From contig NZ_QYCN01000036.1 of assembly GCF_003583925.1 (NCBI RefSeq), positions 1 to 39,305 of the forward strand: DNA of 39,305 nucleotides, read 5' to 3'. A program made the translations under genes and the position numbers. The notes under the pieces were generated by a model. It saw only the letters and a list, made by a program, of their open reading frames with translations. It was not told the DNA's origin and did no database searches. Of the stretch, positions 15,798 through 24,600 are shown piece by piece (within the stretch, counting starts at the first letter, position 1; every line of letters starts with the position of its first letter). The DNA comes from Hymenobacter rubripertinctus (lineage in GTDB: Bacteria > Bacteroidota > Bacteroidia > Cytophagales > Hymenobacteraceae).

Positions 15798-15860
15798 TAT
15801 GCATACAGGTCTGGTTATGCTTACGAAATTGTGCGGATTACTTGCACAATTGTGCTCCGC
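15798..15860. promoter_or_regulatory. cluster of direct and inverted repeats in the divergent control region
   Basis: TATGCATAC (15798-15806) and TATGCTTAC (15816-15824) are 18 bases apart. AATTGTGC occurs at 15827-15834 and 15848-15855, exactly 21 bases apart, two helical turns. The second is inside a perfect palindrome GCACAATTGTGC (15844-15855). Outer arms GCGGA and TCCGC flank it. Direct repeats at 21 bases are the classic AraC half-site arrangement, so an HMA-AraC protein is the natural candidate. Confidence 0.45.
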
Positions 15861-15915
15861 AGCATAGCTCAACACTCACAAGTTCCTACGCAAAAGTCGG
15901 TTTAACGCTCACCCG

Positions 15916-15937
15916 CCCAATATTGTCTGTTATTGGG
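15916..15937. promoter_or_regulatory. dyad CCCAATA-N8-TATTGGG
   Basis: A perfect 7-bp inverted repeat with an 8-base spacer, 81 bases upstream of the -7 box of the right arm. It is a possible binding site of a dimeric regulator. No regulator of that type is encoded in the window. Confidence 0.35.
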
Positions 15938-16017
15938 TTCATCCAGCAACCGGGGCCGGAACCCTTTTGTGCTTCTGGGGGTAAAAGAGCACCTGAACGC
16001 ATTCAGCCAAATAAGCC

Positions 16018-16025
16018 TATTTTTG
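16018..16025 (+). promoter_or_regulatory. -7 box of the right (efflux) arm
   Basis: TATTTTTG matches TAnnTTTG exactly, 19 bases upstream of the ATG at 16045. No TTTG is found at the -33 position, which suits an activator-dependent promoter. Confidence 0.5.
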
Positions 16026-16044
16026 TAGTTGCTTATTGCCCGTT

Positions 16045-16518
16045 ATGTTCCGCAACCTGTTCCCCTTCCGCCGTTTACTGGCGACGAGCTTCCTGCTCGT
16101 CTTCGTCAACGTGTTCGTGGGGCAGTGCCTGTGCGCCGTACTAAACCCGGTGCCCGCCACCAGCCTGGCCGTGGTTGAGCTGCCCGTCGCGGCCCAGCCG
16201 TCGCACCCGGGCTGCGCGGGCCACGGGGCCGTAGCCGAACACCCCACCAAGCCCGACCAGCACCCTGTTAAGTCGGCCGGCAGCCAGGACGACTGCTGCA
16301 AAGACAACTCGGCGGCCCTGCTTTCGGCCCTGACCACGCCGGTTCAAAAGAACCTGCTCATTCCAGCCCCGGCCGTGCTGCCGATGGCAGTGGAATTCCA
16401 TTTCCGGCCCCTGGCGGGCAAGTGGGACCAGACGGCCGCTGTTGCCCTGGTTCCGCCGCGGCATCTGAAGCCCAAAATTCCGGACATCCGCATCTACATT
16501 CAGTCGCTGACTGTCTGA
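16045..16518 (+). CDS. Cys/His-rich secreted protein, 157 residues
   Basis: A hydrophobic N-terminus (LLATSFLLVFVNVFVGQCLCAVL) serves as signal or anchor. The middle is rich in Cys and His: HPGCAGHG and QDDCCKD. The C-terminus PPRHLKPKIPDIRIYIQSL resembles the tail of small Bacteroidota proteins of the HYC_CC_PP type that occur at the head of metal-efflux operons. The HYC motif itself is not intact here, so that link is tentative. It is the first gene after the right-arm promoter and probably binds copper in the periplasm. A TTG start nine bases upstream is rejected in favour of the ATG. Confidence 0.65.
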   Translation: MFRNLFPFRRLLATSFLLVFVNVFVGQCLCAVLNPVPATSLAVVELPVAAQPSHPGCAGHGAVAEHPTKPDQHPVKSAGSQDDCCKDNSAALLSALTTPVQKNLLIPAPAVLPMAVEFHFRPLAGKWDQTAAVALVPPRHLKPKIPDIRIYIQSLTV

Positions 16519-16543
16519 TTATTCCGACGCGCTGAGGCTCGCG

Positions 16544-16567
16544 CCGGCATAGCTACGCTATGTCCGG
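16544..16567 (+). terminator. weak hairpin after the Cys/His-rich gene
   Basis: CCGGCATAG pairs with CTATGTCCGG (one bulge) around a 5-base loop, followed by GGCGGGCCTTTT. This could partially end transcription, so the first gene would be made in excess over the rest of the operon. Confidence 0.3.
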
Positions 16568-16641
16568 GGCGGGCCTTTTCGTTTGCTCGTCCGCGCCGCT
16601 TAGCCGCGCCCCCCCTGTTTCCTGGTTTTACCGCCCCCGCC

Positions 16642-16773
16642 ATGAAGCGTTGTTGTGAGGCGGCCAGTGGCTCGGCCCCGTCGGGGTCAGGTCGCCGCTG
16701 GCCCTCCTACTTGGTCTACGCCGTAGTGGCTGCTGCCCTGGGCTTCGTGCTCTGGCAGCAGTGGTTGGCGTAG
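16642..16773 (+). CDS. 43-residue membrane peptide with Cys-Cys
   Basis: A short plus-strand gene from an ATG at 16642 to TAG at 16771-16773. It encodes MKRCCEAASG, a Ser/Gly/Arg linker, and one membrane segment (YLVYAVVAAALGFVLW), ending WQQWLA. It lies 123 bases after the Cys/His-rich gene and 59 bases before the HMBD lipoprotein gene, on the same strand. Paired cysteines next to a membrane helix within a copper operon suggest a small metal-handling membrane peptide. I know no named family. Confidence 0.6.
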   Translation: MKRCCEAASGSAPSGSGRRWPSYLVYAVVAAALGFVLWQQWLA

Positions 16774-16832
16774 CCTTCCGGGCCCTGACCGGGGCCAATT
16801 TTCCACCTTTCCCACTCATTACCTGTTTTTAT

Positions 16833-17807
16833 ATGAAGCGCATTTTCATTCCGCTGCTGGCCGCTGCCAGCCTGTTCACTGTTGCCAGCTGCTCGTCGGA
16901 TGCCGGCAGCAGCAGTGCTACCGACACCGTTACCACGCCCACCGGAGGCCCCGCGGCAGGAACCGACGAGCACGCCGGCGGCCACATCTATTCCTGCCCC
17001 ATGCACCCCGAGGTAACCAGCACCAAGGCAGGCGACACATGCCCGAAGTGCGGCATGAACCTGGAGCACACCGACCTGCCCGCCAGCAATGGCAAGGCCT
17101 ACCAGATGAAGTTTACCCCTATCCCCATGCAGCTGGTGGCCGGGCAGCCCGCCAAGCTGTCTTTCACGCCCCAGGAAACCGGCAACGAGGCCGCGCCCGT
17201 GCCGCTGGCCGTGGTGCACGAGAAGAAGATTCACCTGATTATCGTCAGCAAAGACCTGGGCCAGTTTTACCACGAGCATCCCGAGTACACCGCCGAGGGC
17301 GACTATAAAGTGGATTACACCTTCCCTAAGGGCGGCGAGTTCGTGCTGTTTCAGGACTACTCGCCTACCGGGAGCAGCCACCAGCTGGGCCGCCAGCCCG
17401 TTACGGTGCAGGGTCCGAAATACGCGCCCGTCAAGTTCAAGAACGATGATATGAGCTGGGAAAAGGATGGCTACTCGGCCACCCTGGCCTTTGACAAGCC
17501 CCTGAATACCGGCCAGCTGCTGGGCATGAAAATCGTCATCAGCAAAAACGGCCAGCCCGTAACCGACCTCGACAACTACCTGGGCGCGCTGGGCCACGTG
17601 GTGGTTATCAGCGAAGACACCGAGCGCTACCTGCACGTGCACCCCAACGACCAGGCCGACAAGGGCCCCGCCATTGGCTTCAACACCAACTTCGAGGCGC
17701 CCGGCCTGTACCGCGTGTTCCTGCAGTTCAACCACGCCGGCAAAATTCACACCGGCGACTTCACCATTAATGTGAAAGGCGCGGCTGCCAGCCAGGCAGC
17801 CCTTTAA
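16833..17807 (+). CDS. heavy-metal-binding (HMBD) lipoprotein
   Basis: 324 residues. The signal ends in the lipobox VASC (Cys 20), followed by a Ser/Thr linker. The HMBD finger at about 53-76 is IYSCPMHPEV ... CPKCGMNL, the Cys/Met/His motif also found at the N-termini of CusB-type adaptors and some copper ATPases. The remaining 245 residues form a beta-rich domain with many His (HEKKIHLIIVSKDLGQFYHEHPEY, LGHVVVISEDTERYLHVHP) that appears repeated, as two related halves. It is anchored in the periplasmic face of a membrane and probably collects Cu(I) for the efflux system encoded downstream. Confidence 0.85.
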   Translation: MKRIFIPLLAAASLFTVASCSSDAGSSSATDTVTTPTGGPAAGTDEHAGGHIYSCPMHPEVTSTKAGDTCPKCGMNLEHTDLPASNGKAYQMKFTPIPMQLVAGQPAKLSFTPQETGNEAAPVPLAVVHEKKIHLIIVSKDLGQFYHEHPEYTAEGDYKVDYTFPKGGEFVLFQDYSPTGSSHQLGRQPVTVQGPKYAPVKFKNDDMSWEKDGYSATLAFDKPLNTGQLLGMKIVISKNGQPVTDLDNYLGALGHVVVISEDTERYLHVHPNDQADKGPAIGFNTNFEAPGLYRVFLQFNHAGKIHTGDFTINVKGAAASQAAL

Positions 17808-17851
17808 CTGTGCTTTCACTGCTTTTCTCACAACCCGCTTTCCCCATTCTC

Positions 17852-18403
17852 ATGAAATTCTCCCAAATCCTCCTCGCCGCCGCGCTCGTGGCTACCGCTT
17901 CTTTCTCGGCCCAGGCCCAGCACAGCCACAAGCCCGGCGCCGCCGCCCACGGCCATAAAGCCGCCGGCGAAACCCACGCCCACCAGTCGCCCCACGGGGG
18001 CGTAGTCCGGACGGCCGGCGCCTACCACCTGGAGCTGGTGCAGCAGGCCGGCGAAGTACACGTGTACCTGCTCGATGGCAAAGAAGCCACCATGGCGACT
18101 ACGGGCACCACCGGCTCGGTGATGCTGCTGACCACGGCCGGCAAAACCAGCACCGCCACCCTCACGGCCAGCGGCGACCATCTGGTGGCGCAGGTTCCGG
18201 CCGGCGTTATCGTGCGCACGGCCATCGTCAGCCTCAAAGCCAAGGGCAAGTCGCTGTCGGCCCGGTTCGAAAAGCTCGACGCGGCGGCTAAAACCGGCAA
18301 AGCCGTGGGGGCCGCCTACCAGTGCCCCATGCAGTGCGAAGGCAGCGCCAGCGACAAGCCCGGCGCGTGCCCGAAATGCGGCATGGCCCTCGTGAAAAAG
18401 TAG
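17852..18403 (+). CDS. periplasmic His-rich protein with C-terminal HMBD finger
   Basis: 183 residues. The signal ends at AQAQ (22-23). A His-rich stretch follows (HSHKPGAAAHGHKAAGETHAH and HQSPHGG). The middle domain (TAGAYHLELVQQAGEVHVYLLD) looks like a beta-sandwich, and an HMBD finger lies at 155-182 (YQCPMQCEG ... CPKCGMAL). The second Cys of CPMQC replaces the usual His of CPMHP. It is a soluble metal buffer or chaperone for the RND efflux system. The start MKFSQ is chosen by the signal peptide, 44 bases after the lipoprotein gene. Confidence 0.8.
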   Translation: MKFSQILLAAALVATASFSAQAQHSHKPGAAAHGHKAAGETHAHQSPHGGVVRTAGAYHLELVQQAGEVHVYLLDGKEATMATTGTTGSVMLLTTAGKTSTATLTASGDHLVAQVPAGVIVRTAIVSLKAKGKSLSARFEKLDAAAKTGKAVGAAYQCPMQCEGSASDKPGACPKCGMALVKK

Positions 18404-18508
18404 CAGGCCGCGCTGGTTTTCGGACGCCCGGCGTCCGGACTTTCTCCGCCTCGGGCCGTCGGCTGCTGCAACAGCGGGCGGCCCCCTGGCGGGCCCTAAC
18501 CTGATTTT

Positions 18509-19756
18509 ATGACGTATTTTGAATTGAAACGCGGGCCTCGTTGGCTGCTGGTACTGCTGGTCCTGCTGCTGGGGCCGGGGCGCGAGGCGGCGCAGGCCCA
18601 AACCGTTATCGGCCTCGACAGCGCCGAAGCCCGGAGCCTGCGCCGCCACCCGCGCTTGCGGCAGTCGGACCGCGAGATTGAGGAGCAGCGGGCCCTGAAG
18701 CGGGGCTCGTTTTCGCCGGCCAACCCGGACCTGCTGTTCTCGGCCCCCACGGGTGAGCGGTGGGCACCGGGCGTGGTGCAGACCATTGATTTCCCGAACG
18801 TGTACCGGCGCCAGCGCCAGGTAGCGGAGGCGGGCATCGGCCTGGCCGAGCGCAACCGCGAGGTGAGCCGGGCCACGGTGCTGCGCGACACCCGGCTGGC
18901 TTACCTGAGCCTGCAGTTTGCCGAGGCCCAGGTCCGGCAGCTCACCTACCAGGACAGCCTGTATCAGGCGCTGCGGGTGGCCACCGAGCGGCTGTTCGCG
19001 GCCGGCGAAATCACCTCGCTGCAGCGCATCAGCACCGAAGCCGAGGCCCGGCAGGTGGCCGTGCAGCTGCTGCAGGCCACCGCCGATTTGCGCGCTGCCC
19101 AGCGCCGCCTGGGCCTGCTGCTGGGCCAGCCCACGGCCGCCCTCGTCACCAGCACCGACCTGCGCCGCAGCGGCCCCGAACTGGTGCAAACCGGCGGGGC
19201 GCTGCTCAGCGGTCTGCCCCTCGAAGACAGCACGGCCCTGTTGCGCAGCCCCACGCTGGCGGCCGCCACCCAGAACGTGGCCCTGAGCCAGTCGGGCATC
19301 AGCCTGGTGCGGGCGCGGCGCACGCCGGCCCTCACGGTGGGCTACCAGAACCAGGCCTTTGAGAACTCGGCGCTCCGGTACCGCTTTCAGTTTGGCGTGT
19401 CGGTGCCGATTTGGTTCTGGACTTACCGCTCGCAGCTACAGGCCGCCACGGCCCGCGGCGAGGCGGCCGGCTACCAGCTGCAGGCCCAGCGTCTGGAGCT
19501 GAGCAGCCTCTACGAGCAGGCGCTGGCCGACACGCGCAAGTTTTCGGCTTCGCTGGGCTACTACGAACAGACCGGCGTGCCACAGTCGGGGGCCATCATC
19601 AGCCAGTCGCAACGCCTGTTTCGGGCCGGCGAAATCAGCTACCTGGTCCTGATTCAGAGCCTGAACCAGGCTTTCACCATTCAAAATACCTACCTGACCA
19701 CCATCCGCGACTACCGTCAGGCCCTCATCGAACTTAACTACCTGCGGGGTGAATAA
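18509..19756 (+). CDS. TolC-family outer-membrane efflux protein
   Basis: 415 residues. A signal peptide ends at AQAQ (about residue 31), followed by two repeats of the outer-membrane efflux fold. These are long helices (ARSLRRHPRLRQSDREIEEQRAL, LSLQFAEAQVRQLTYQDSLYQALRVATERLFAAGEITSL and its echo QSQRLFRAGEISYLVLIQSLNQA) and strands such as LRYRFQFGVSVPIWF. It forms the trimeric exit duct of the tripartite system (CusC/CzcC role). It is followed by the HGGEDHG protein after one base, so the genes are co-translated. Confidence 0.9.
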   Translation: MTYFELKRGPRWLLVLLVLLLGPGREAAQAQTVIGLDSAEARSLRRHPRLRQSDREIEEQRALKRGSFSPANPDLLFSAPTGERWAPGVVQTIDFPNVYRRQRQVAEAGIGLAERNREVSRATVLRDTRLAYLSLQFAEAQVRQLTYQDSLYQALRVATERLFAAGEITSLQRISTEAEARQVAVQLLQATADLRAAQRRLGLLLGQPTAALVTSTDLRRSGPELVQTGGALLSGLPLEDSTALLRSPTLAAATQNVALSQSGISLVRARRTPALTVGYQNQAFENSALRYRFQFGVSVPIWFWTYRSQLQAATARGEAAGYQLQAQRLELSSLYEQALADTRKFSASLGYYEQTGVPQSGAIISQSQRLFRAGEISYLVLIQSLNQAFTIQNTYLTTIRDYRQALIELNYLRGE

Positions 19757-19757
19757 C

Positions 19758-20372
19758 ATGAAACAACTCCTGATTTTGCTGCTGGGCCTGCTACTGTTAA
19801 GCAGCACGGCCCAGGCCCACGGGGGCGAAGACCACGGCGACGGCCCCAAGGCCGGCACTCCGGCCGGGGCCACGTCGTTTTCAGTGGCGGCGCTCTCGGA
19901 GCAGTTCGAGGTGCTGCTGCGCTACGAGCCGCTGGAAGGCGGCCAGCCCGCCGACCTGCGGTTGTTCCTCTCCGACTACGCCACCAACGTGCCCATCAAG
20001 GGGGCCAAGCTCACGCTCACCAATCCGGAGGATGCCAGCCTGAAGTGGACGGTGACGGAGCAGGAGCCGGGTATTTACCTGGTCGAAGGCCAGTTTCCGG
20101 CCAACAAGGCCTACAGCTTCGCCGCGAATATTGTGGCGGGCGACAAGGCCGATTTGCTGCTGCTAGAAGGCATTAACGTGGGCGAGAAGCTGCCCGTGGC
20201 CGCAGCGGCTCCGGTGGCTGGCACTTCGCTTTTTTCCTCCTGGAAAACCATTCTGGCCCTGGTCGGCGCTTTCGTGCTCGGCATCGGGCTCACGGTGCTG
20301 CTGCTGCGCCGCCGGCGTCCTGCCGCGCCTGTATCCACCCCTAATTCAGCCGTGTATGAAAACCAAGCATAA
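19758..20372 (+). CDS. His-box membrane-anchored periplasmic protein
   Basis: 204 residues. The signal ends at AQA. The mature protein opens HGGEDHGDG, a His/Asp metal box. A beta-sandwich of about 130 residues follows (LLRYEPLEGGQPADLRLFL, AKLTLTNPEDASLKWTVTEQ), then one C-terminal membrane segment (about 168-188) with a positive LLRRRRP stop. It has the same HGGEDHGGE opening as the adaptor encoded next. The genes overlap by 17 bases. It is probably an accessory that feeds metal to the adaptor, though the function is inferred only from position. The ATG at 19758, not the GTG at 19749, gives a proper signal peptide. Confidence 0.75.
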   Translation: MKQLLILLLGLLLLSSTAQAHGGEDHGDGPKAGTPAGATSFSVAALSEQFEVLLRYEPLEGGQPADLRLFLSDYATNVPIKGAKLTLTNPEDASLKWTVTEQEPGIYLVEGQFPANKAYSFAANIVAGDKADLLLLEGINVGEKLPVAAAAPVAGTSLFSSWKTILALVGAFVLGIGLTVLLLRRRRPAAPVSTPNSAVYENQA

Positions 20373-21501
20373 ATTTCTGGCCGTTACGGCGGCCACCGGC
20401 CTGGTGCTGACTGTGCTGCTGCCGCCTCCGGGCCTGGTGCAGGCCCACGGCGGCGAAGACCACGGCGGCGAGGCCAAGGCCAGCACCGGCGTGGCCCTGA
20501 CCGACGAGGTGCTGCTGCCCAAGGAAAGCCAGTTCCTGTTTCAGGTGCAAACCAACCTGGCCGCCTACTCCACCACCTACAGCCGGGCCACGCTCTACGG
20601 TACGGTATCGGCGGCGGCGGGCGGCGAGGGCCGCGTGGTGGTGCCCCAAACCGGGCGCATCGTGAGCCTCGCCGCGCAGGTGGGTAAGAAGGTGCGCGCC
20701 GGCCAGGTGCTGGCCGTCATCGAGCAGACCCTGGACGCCACCCAGCAAATTGGGCTCAGTACCGAGCGGGCCAACGCCCAGGCCGAGCTGCGCGCCGCCC
20801 AGCAGGACTACAACCGCCTGAAAACCATTGCCGACATTGCCGCTCGCAAAGACGTGGTGGCCGCCGAGCTGCGCCTGCGTCAGGCCCGCCAGAACGCCGG
20901 TATTCAGAACAGCCAGGCGGGGCAGCGCCGCGTCAGCATCACGGCGCCGGTAAGCGGCACCGTGGACGTATTTAATCTGGCCGTGGGCCAGCAGGTCAAC
21001 CAGGGCGACGAGCTGTTCCGGGTCATTAACCCCGGCAAGCTGCGCGTGGAGGCCCAGGTGTTTGCCCAGGATTTGGCCAAGGTGACGCCCGGGGCCGCGT
21101 TCCGGGTCGAGGGCCTGCAGGGCCAGGCGGGCGTGCCGGCCCAGCTGGTGGTATTCAGCAACGTGGTGAACCCCGTGAACCAGGCCCGGCAGCTGGTGCT
21201 GGAGCTGGAGGCCACCGAAGGCAGCGCTTACCGCGCCGGCCAGGCCGTGAACGTGCAGGTGGTGGGCCAGACCGGCGGCGGCAAACCGCAACTGGTGGTG
21301 CCCACCTCGGCCATCACCGACCTCAACGGCAAGCCGGTGGTGTTTGTGCACACCGAGCCCGAGCGGTTCAAAATCCGCTACGTGCAGCCGGGAGCCGTGA
21401 ACGGCCAGCAAACCGTGCTGGTGCAGGGCCAGGTAAACGAAAACGACCGGGTGGTAACGACCGGCACCTACCAGCTCAAATCCATCTACCTCAACCAGTA
21501 G
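20356..21501 (+). CDS. RND efflux periplasmic adaptor subunit
   Basis: 381 residues, the typical length of a membrane-fusion protein. A signal ends at VQA, followed by the His box HGGEDHGGE. The barrel-sandwich lipoyl halves are GRIVSLAAQVGKKVRAGQVLAVIEQ and SITAPVSGTVDVFNLAVGQQVNQGDELFRV. They surround a helical hairpin (AQAELRAAQQDYNRLKTIADIAARKDVVAAELRLRQAR). Then come beta-barrel and membrane-proximal domains. It bridges the RND pump and the TolC-like duct. There is no HMBD finger in it; that motif is carried instead by two separate proteins upstream. Confidence 0.9.
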   Translation: MKTKHKFLAVTAATGLVLTVLLPPPGLVQAHGGEDHGGEAKASTGVALTDEVLLPKESQFLFQVQTNLAAYSTTYSRATLYGTVSAAAGGEGRVVVPQTGRIVSLAAQVGKKVRAGQVLAVIEQTLDATQQIGLSTERANAQAELRAAQQDYNRLKTIADIAARKDVVAAELRLRQARQNAGIQNSQAGQRRVSITAPVSGTVDVFNLAVGQQVNQGDELFRVINPGKLRVEAQVFAQDLAKVTPGAAFRVEGLQGQAGVPAQLVVFSNVVNPVNQARQLVLELEATEGSAYRAGQAVNVQVVGQTGGGKPQLVVPTSAITDLNGKPVVFVHTEPERFKIRYVQPGAVNGQQTVLVQGQVNENDRVVTTGTYQLKSIYLNQ

Positions 21502-21502
21502 A

Positions 21503-21598
21503 TTTTGAGCTATTAGCTGATAGCTGTTAGCTGTCAGCTTTTCCCAATGCCTCCGAAAAAAAGCTAATAGCTATCAGCTATTAGCTAACAGCTCAAAA
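21503..21598. repeat. AGCT-type palindromic repeat between adaptor and pump genes
   Basis: The left arm (21503-21542) and right arm (21557-21598) are inverted copies, built from AGCTATTAGC, AGCTGATAGC and AGCTGTTAGC units with TTTTGAGC / GCTCAAAA borders. The element fills the whole spacer, and the pump ATG follows three bases later. The RNA would form a long hairpin between the two reading frames. Confidence 0.8.
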
Positions 21599-21601
21599 AA
21601 G

Positions 21602-24600
21602 ATGCTTGACAAGATAATCCGCTTTGCCCTGCAGAACCGCCTGCTGATGCTGGCCTTTGCCCTGGGCCTCATCATTGCCGGTACCTACACGGCCAACCAA
21701 CTGCCGGTGGACGTGCTGCCCGACCTGGACCGCCCCCGCGTAACGGTGTTTCTGGAAGCGCCCGGCATGGCCCCCGAGGAAGTGGAGGCCCTGGTGACGC
21801 TGCCCGTGGAAACGGCCCTGAACGGGGCCACCGGCGTGTCGGCGGTGCGCTCTAATTCGGCCATCGGCCTGGGCATGGTGTTCGTGGAGTTCGATTATGG
21901 CACCGACATTTTCACGGCCCGCCAGATTGTGAGCGAGAAGCTGCAGACCACCGGCGAGCAGCTGCCGCAGGGCATCACGCCCGTACTGGGGCCTATTTCG
22001 TCGGTTATGGGCCAGATTATGCTCGTGGGCCTGTCGGGCGGCAAGGAAACCAACGCCGCCGACCTGCGCACGCTGGCCAACTACACCGTGCGCCAGCGCC
22101 TGCTCAGCATTCCCGGCATTGCCCAGGTTATCCCCATCGGCGGCGACAACCTGCAGTACCAGGTGCTGCTGGATATGCCCCGCCTGAACGCTACCGGCCT
22201 GACGGCCAACCAGGTAGAAGAGGCCCTGCGCCAGTCGAACCTGAACACCACCGGCAACTTCTTCGACCGCAACGGTTCGGAGGTGCTCATCCGCAACCTG
22301 GGCCGCCTGCGCTCGGTGGCGGATATCGAGAACATCGTGGTGGGCTACCGCGCGCAGTCGCCCATCCGGGTGGCCGACGTGGCCAACGTGAAGTTCGGGG
22401 CCCGCTTCAAGCGCGGCGACGGCAGCGTAAACGGCCAGCCCGCCGTGATTCTGAGTATCGAGAAGCAGCCGGGCGCGGCCACCGTGGGCCTGACCGAAGC
22501 CGTGGAAAAAGCCCTGGTGGAGCTGCAGCCCTCGCTGCCCAAGGACGTGAAAGTGAACACGCGCCTGTTCAAGCAGTCGGAGTTCATCGAGTCGTCGATT
22601 TCCAACGTGGAGGAAGCCCTGCGCGACGGAGCCATTCTGGTGGTTATCGTGCTGTTTGCCTTCCTGCTGAACGTACGTACCACGTTTATTTCGCTGGTCG
22701 CTATTCCGCTTTCGCTGCTGGTTACGGCGCTGGTGTTCAAGGTGGCGGGCATCAGCATTAATACCATGACGCTGGGCGGACTGGCCATTGCCATTGGCGA
22801 GCTGGTGGACGACGCCATTGTGGACGTGGAAAACGTGTACCGACGGCTGCGCGAAAACAAGCAGCGGCCCGACCCGCAACCGGTGCTGCGCGTCGTGTAC
22901 TCGGCCTCGTCGGAGGTGCGCAACTCCATCGTGTACGCCACCATAATCGTGGTGCTGGTGTTTCTGCCGCTGTTCGCGCTGGAAGGCATGGAGGGCCGCA
23001 TTTTTGCGCCGCTGGGCATTGCCTACATCACCAGCATCGTGGCCTCGCTGTTCGTTTCGCTGACGGTAACGCCGGTGCTCTGCTACTACCTGCTGCCGAA
23101 GATGAAGCAGATGGACCATCCCGAAACCGACGGAGGGCTGGTGCGCTGGCTCAAGAAAAAGGATACCCGGCTGCTGGGCTGGGGCCTGCGGCACCCGCGG
23201 CTTGTGCTCACGTCCACGGCTCTGCTCTTTGCGATGGCCGTGGCCATGGTGCCCTTCTTCGGCACCGAGTTTCTGCCGCCCTTCAACGAAGGCTCGCTCA
23301 CAGTCAACTTCTCGGCTCCGGCCGGCACCTCGCTCATCGAAAGCAACCGCCTGGGTACGCTGGGCGAGCAGCAGATGCTCAAGATTCCGGAAGTGGCCTA
23401 TACCGCCCGCCGCACCGGCCGCGCCGAGCTGGACGAGCACGCCGAATCGGTGAACAACTCGGAAATCGAGGTGGCCTTCAAGACCGAAGCCGAGCTGGAG
23501 AAGGAAGGCAAAACCATGCGCAGCCGCGACGAGATTCTGGCCGACATGCGCGACAAGCTCAGCCTGATAACCGGCGTGAACGTGAACATCGGCCAGCCCA
23601 TTTCCCACCGCCTCGACCACCTGCTGAGCGGGGTGCGGGCCCAGGTGGCCATCAAGGTGTTCGGCAACGATTTGCTGGAGCTGCGCCGCTACGCCAACGA
23701 GGTGCGCGACGCCGCCAGCACCGTGCCCGGCGTGGTGGATTTGCAGGTAGAAAAGCAGGTGCAGATTCCGCAGCTGCTGATTCGGCCCAAAGACGACGCC
23801 CTGCGCGCCTACGGCATGGGCCGCGGCGAGCTGGTGCGCGACCTGGAAACGCTGTTTCAGGGAACCGTGGTCTCGCAGATGGTCGACGGCCAGAAGCGCT
23901 TCGACCTGGTGGTGAAGCTGCCCGAGGAGCAGCGCAACGACATGGCCGCCATCAGCCAGACCCGCATTGAAACCCCCAGCGGCGCGCTGATACCCGTGAG
24001 CCAGGTAGCGGAAATAACTTACGAGCCGGGGCCCAACACCATCAACCACGAAACCACCCAGCGCCGCATCACCATTTCGCTCAACGTGGCCGAGCGCGAC
24101 CTGGGCTCCACGGTGCAGGAAATTCAGGCCAAAATAAGCCAGCAGGTGAAGCTGCCGCCGGGCTACTACCTCACCTACGGCGGGCAGTTCGAGAGCCAGC
24201 AGTCGGCCTCGCAGAAGATACTGTGGCTGAGCTTGTTTTCGTTGGCCGGCATCTTCCTGGTGCTGTTCTCGCACTTCAAATCCTCGCTGATGGTGGGGCA
24301 GATTATGCTCAACATTCCGCTGGCCCTCATCGGCTCGGTGGTGGCCGTGCTGCTCACGGGCGGCACGTTTAGTATTGCCTCGCTGGTGGGCTTTATCACG
24401 CTCACCGGCATTGCCTCGCGCAACGGCATCATGATGATTTCGCACTACATCCACCTCGTGGAGCACGAGGGCGAGAAGTTCGGCATGCCCATGATTATTC
24501 GCGGCTCGCTGGAACGCCTCGTGCCGGTGCTGATGACGGCCCTGGTGGCGGCGCTGGCCCTGGTGCCGCTCACGCTGGCCAAGGACGCGCCGGGCAAGGA

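Noticed and set aside
18421..18437. Palindrome CGGACGCCCGGCGTCCG between the HMBD protein gene and the TolC-like gene
   Set aside because: A short GC palindrome with a tiny loop and no T-run. Expected by chance at this base composition, and termination here would split the operon.
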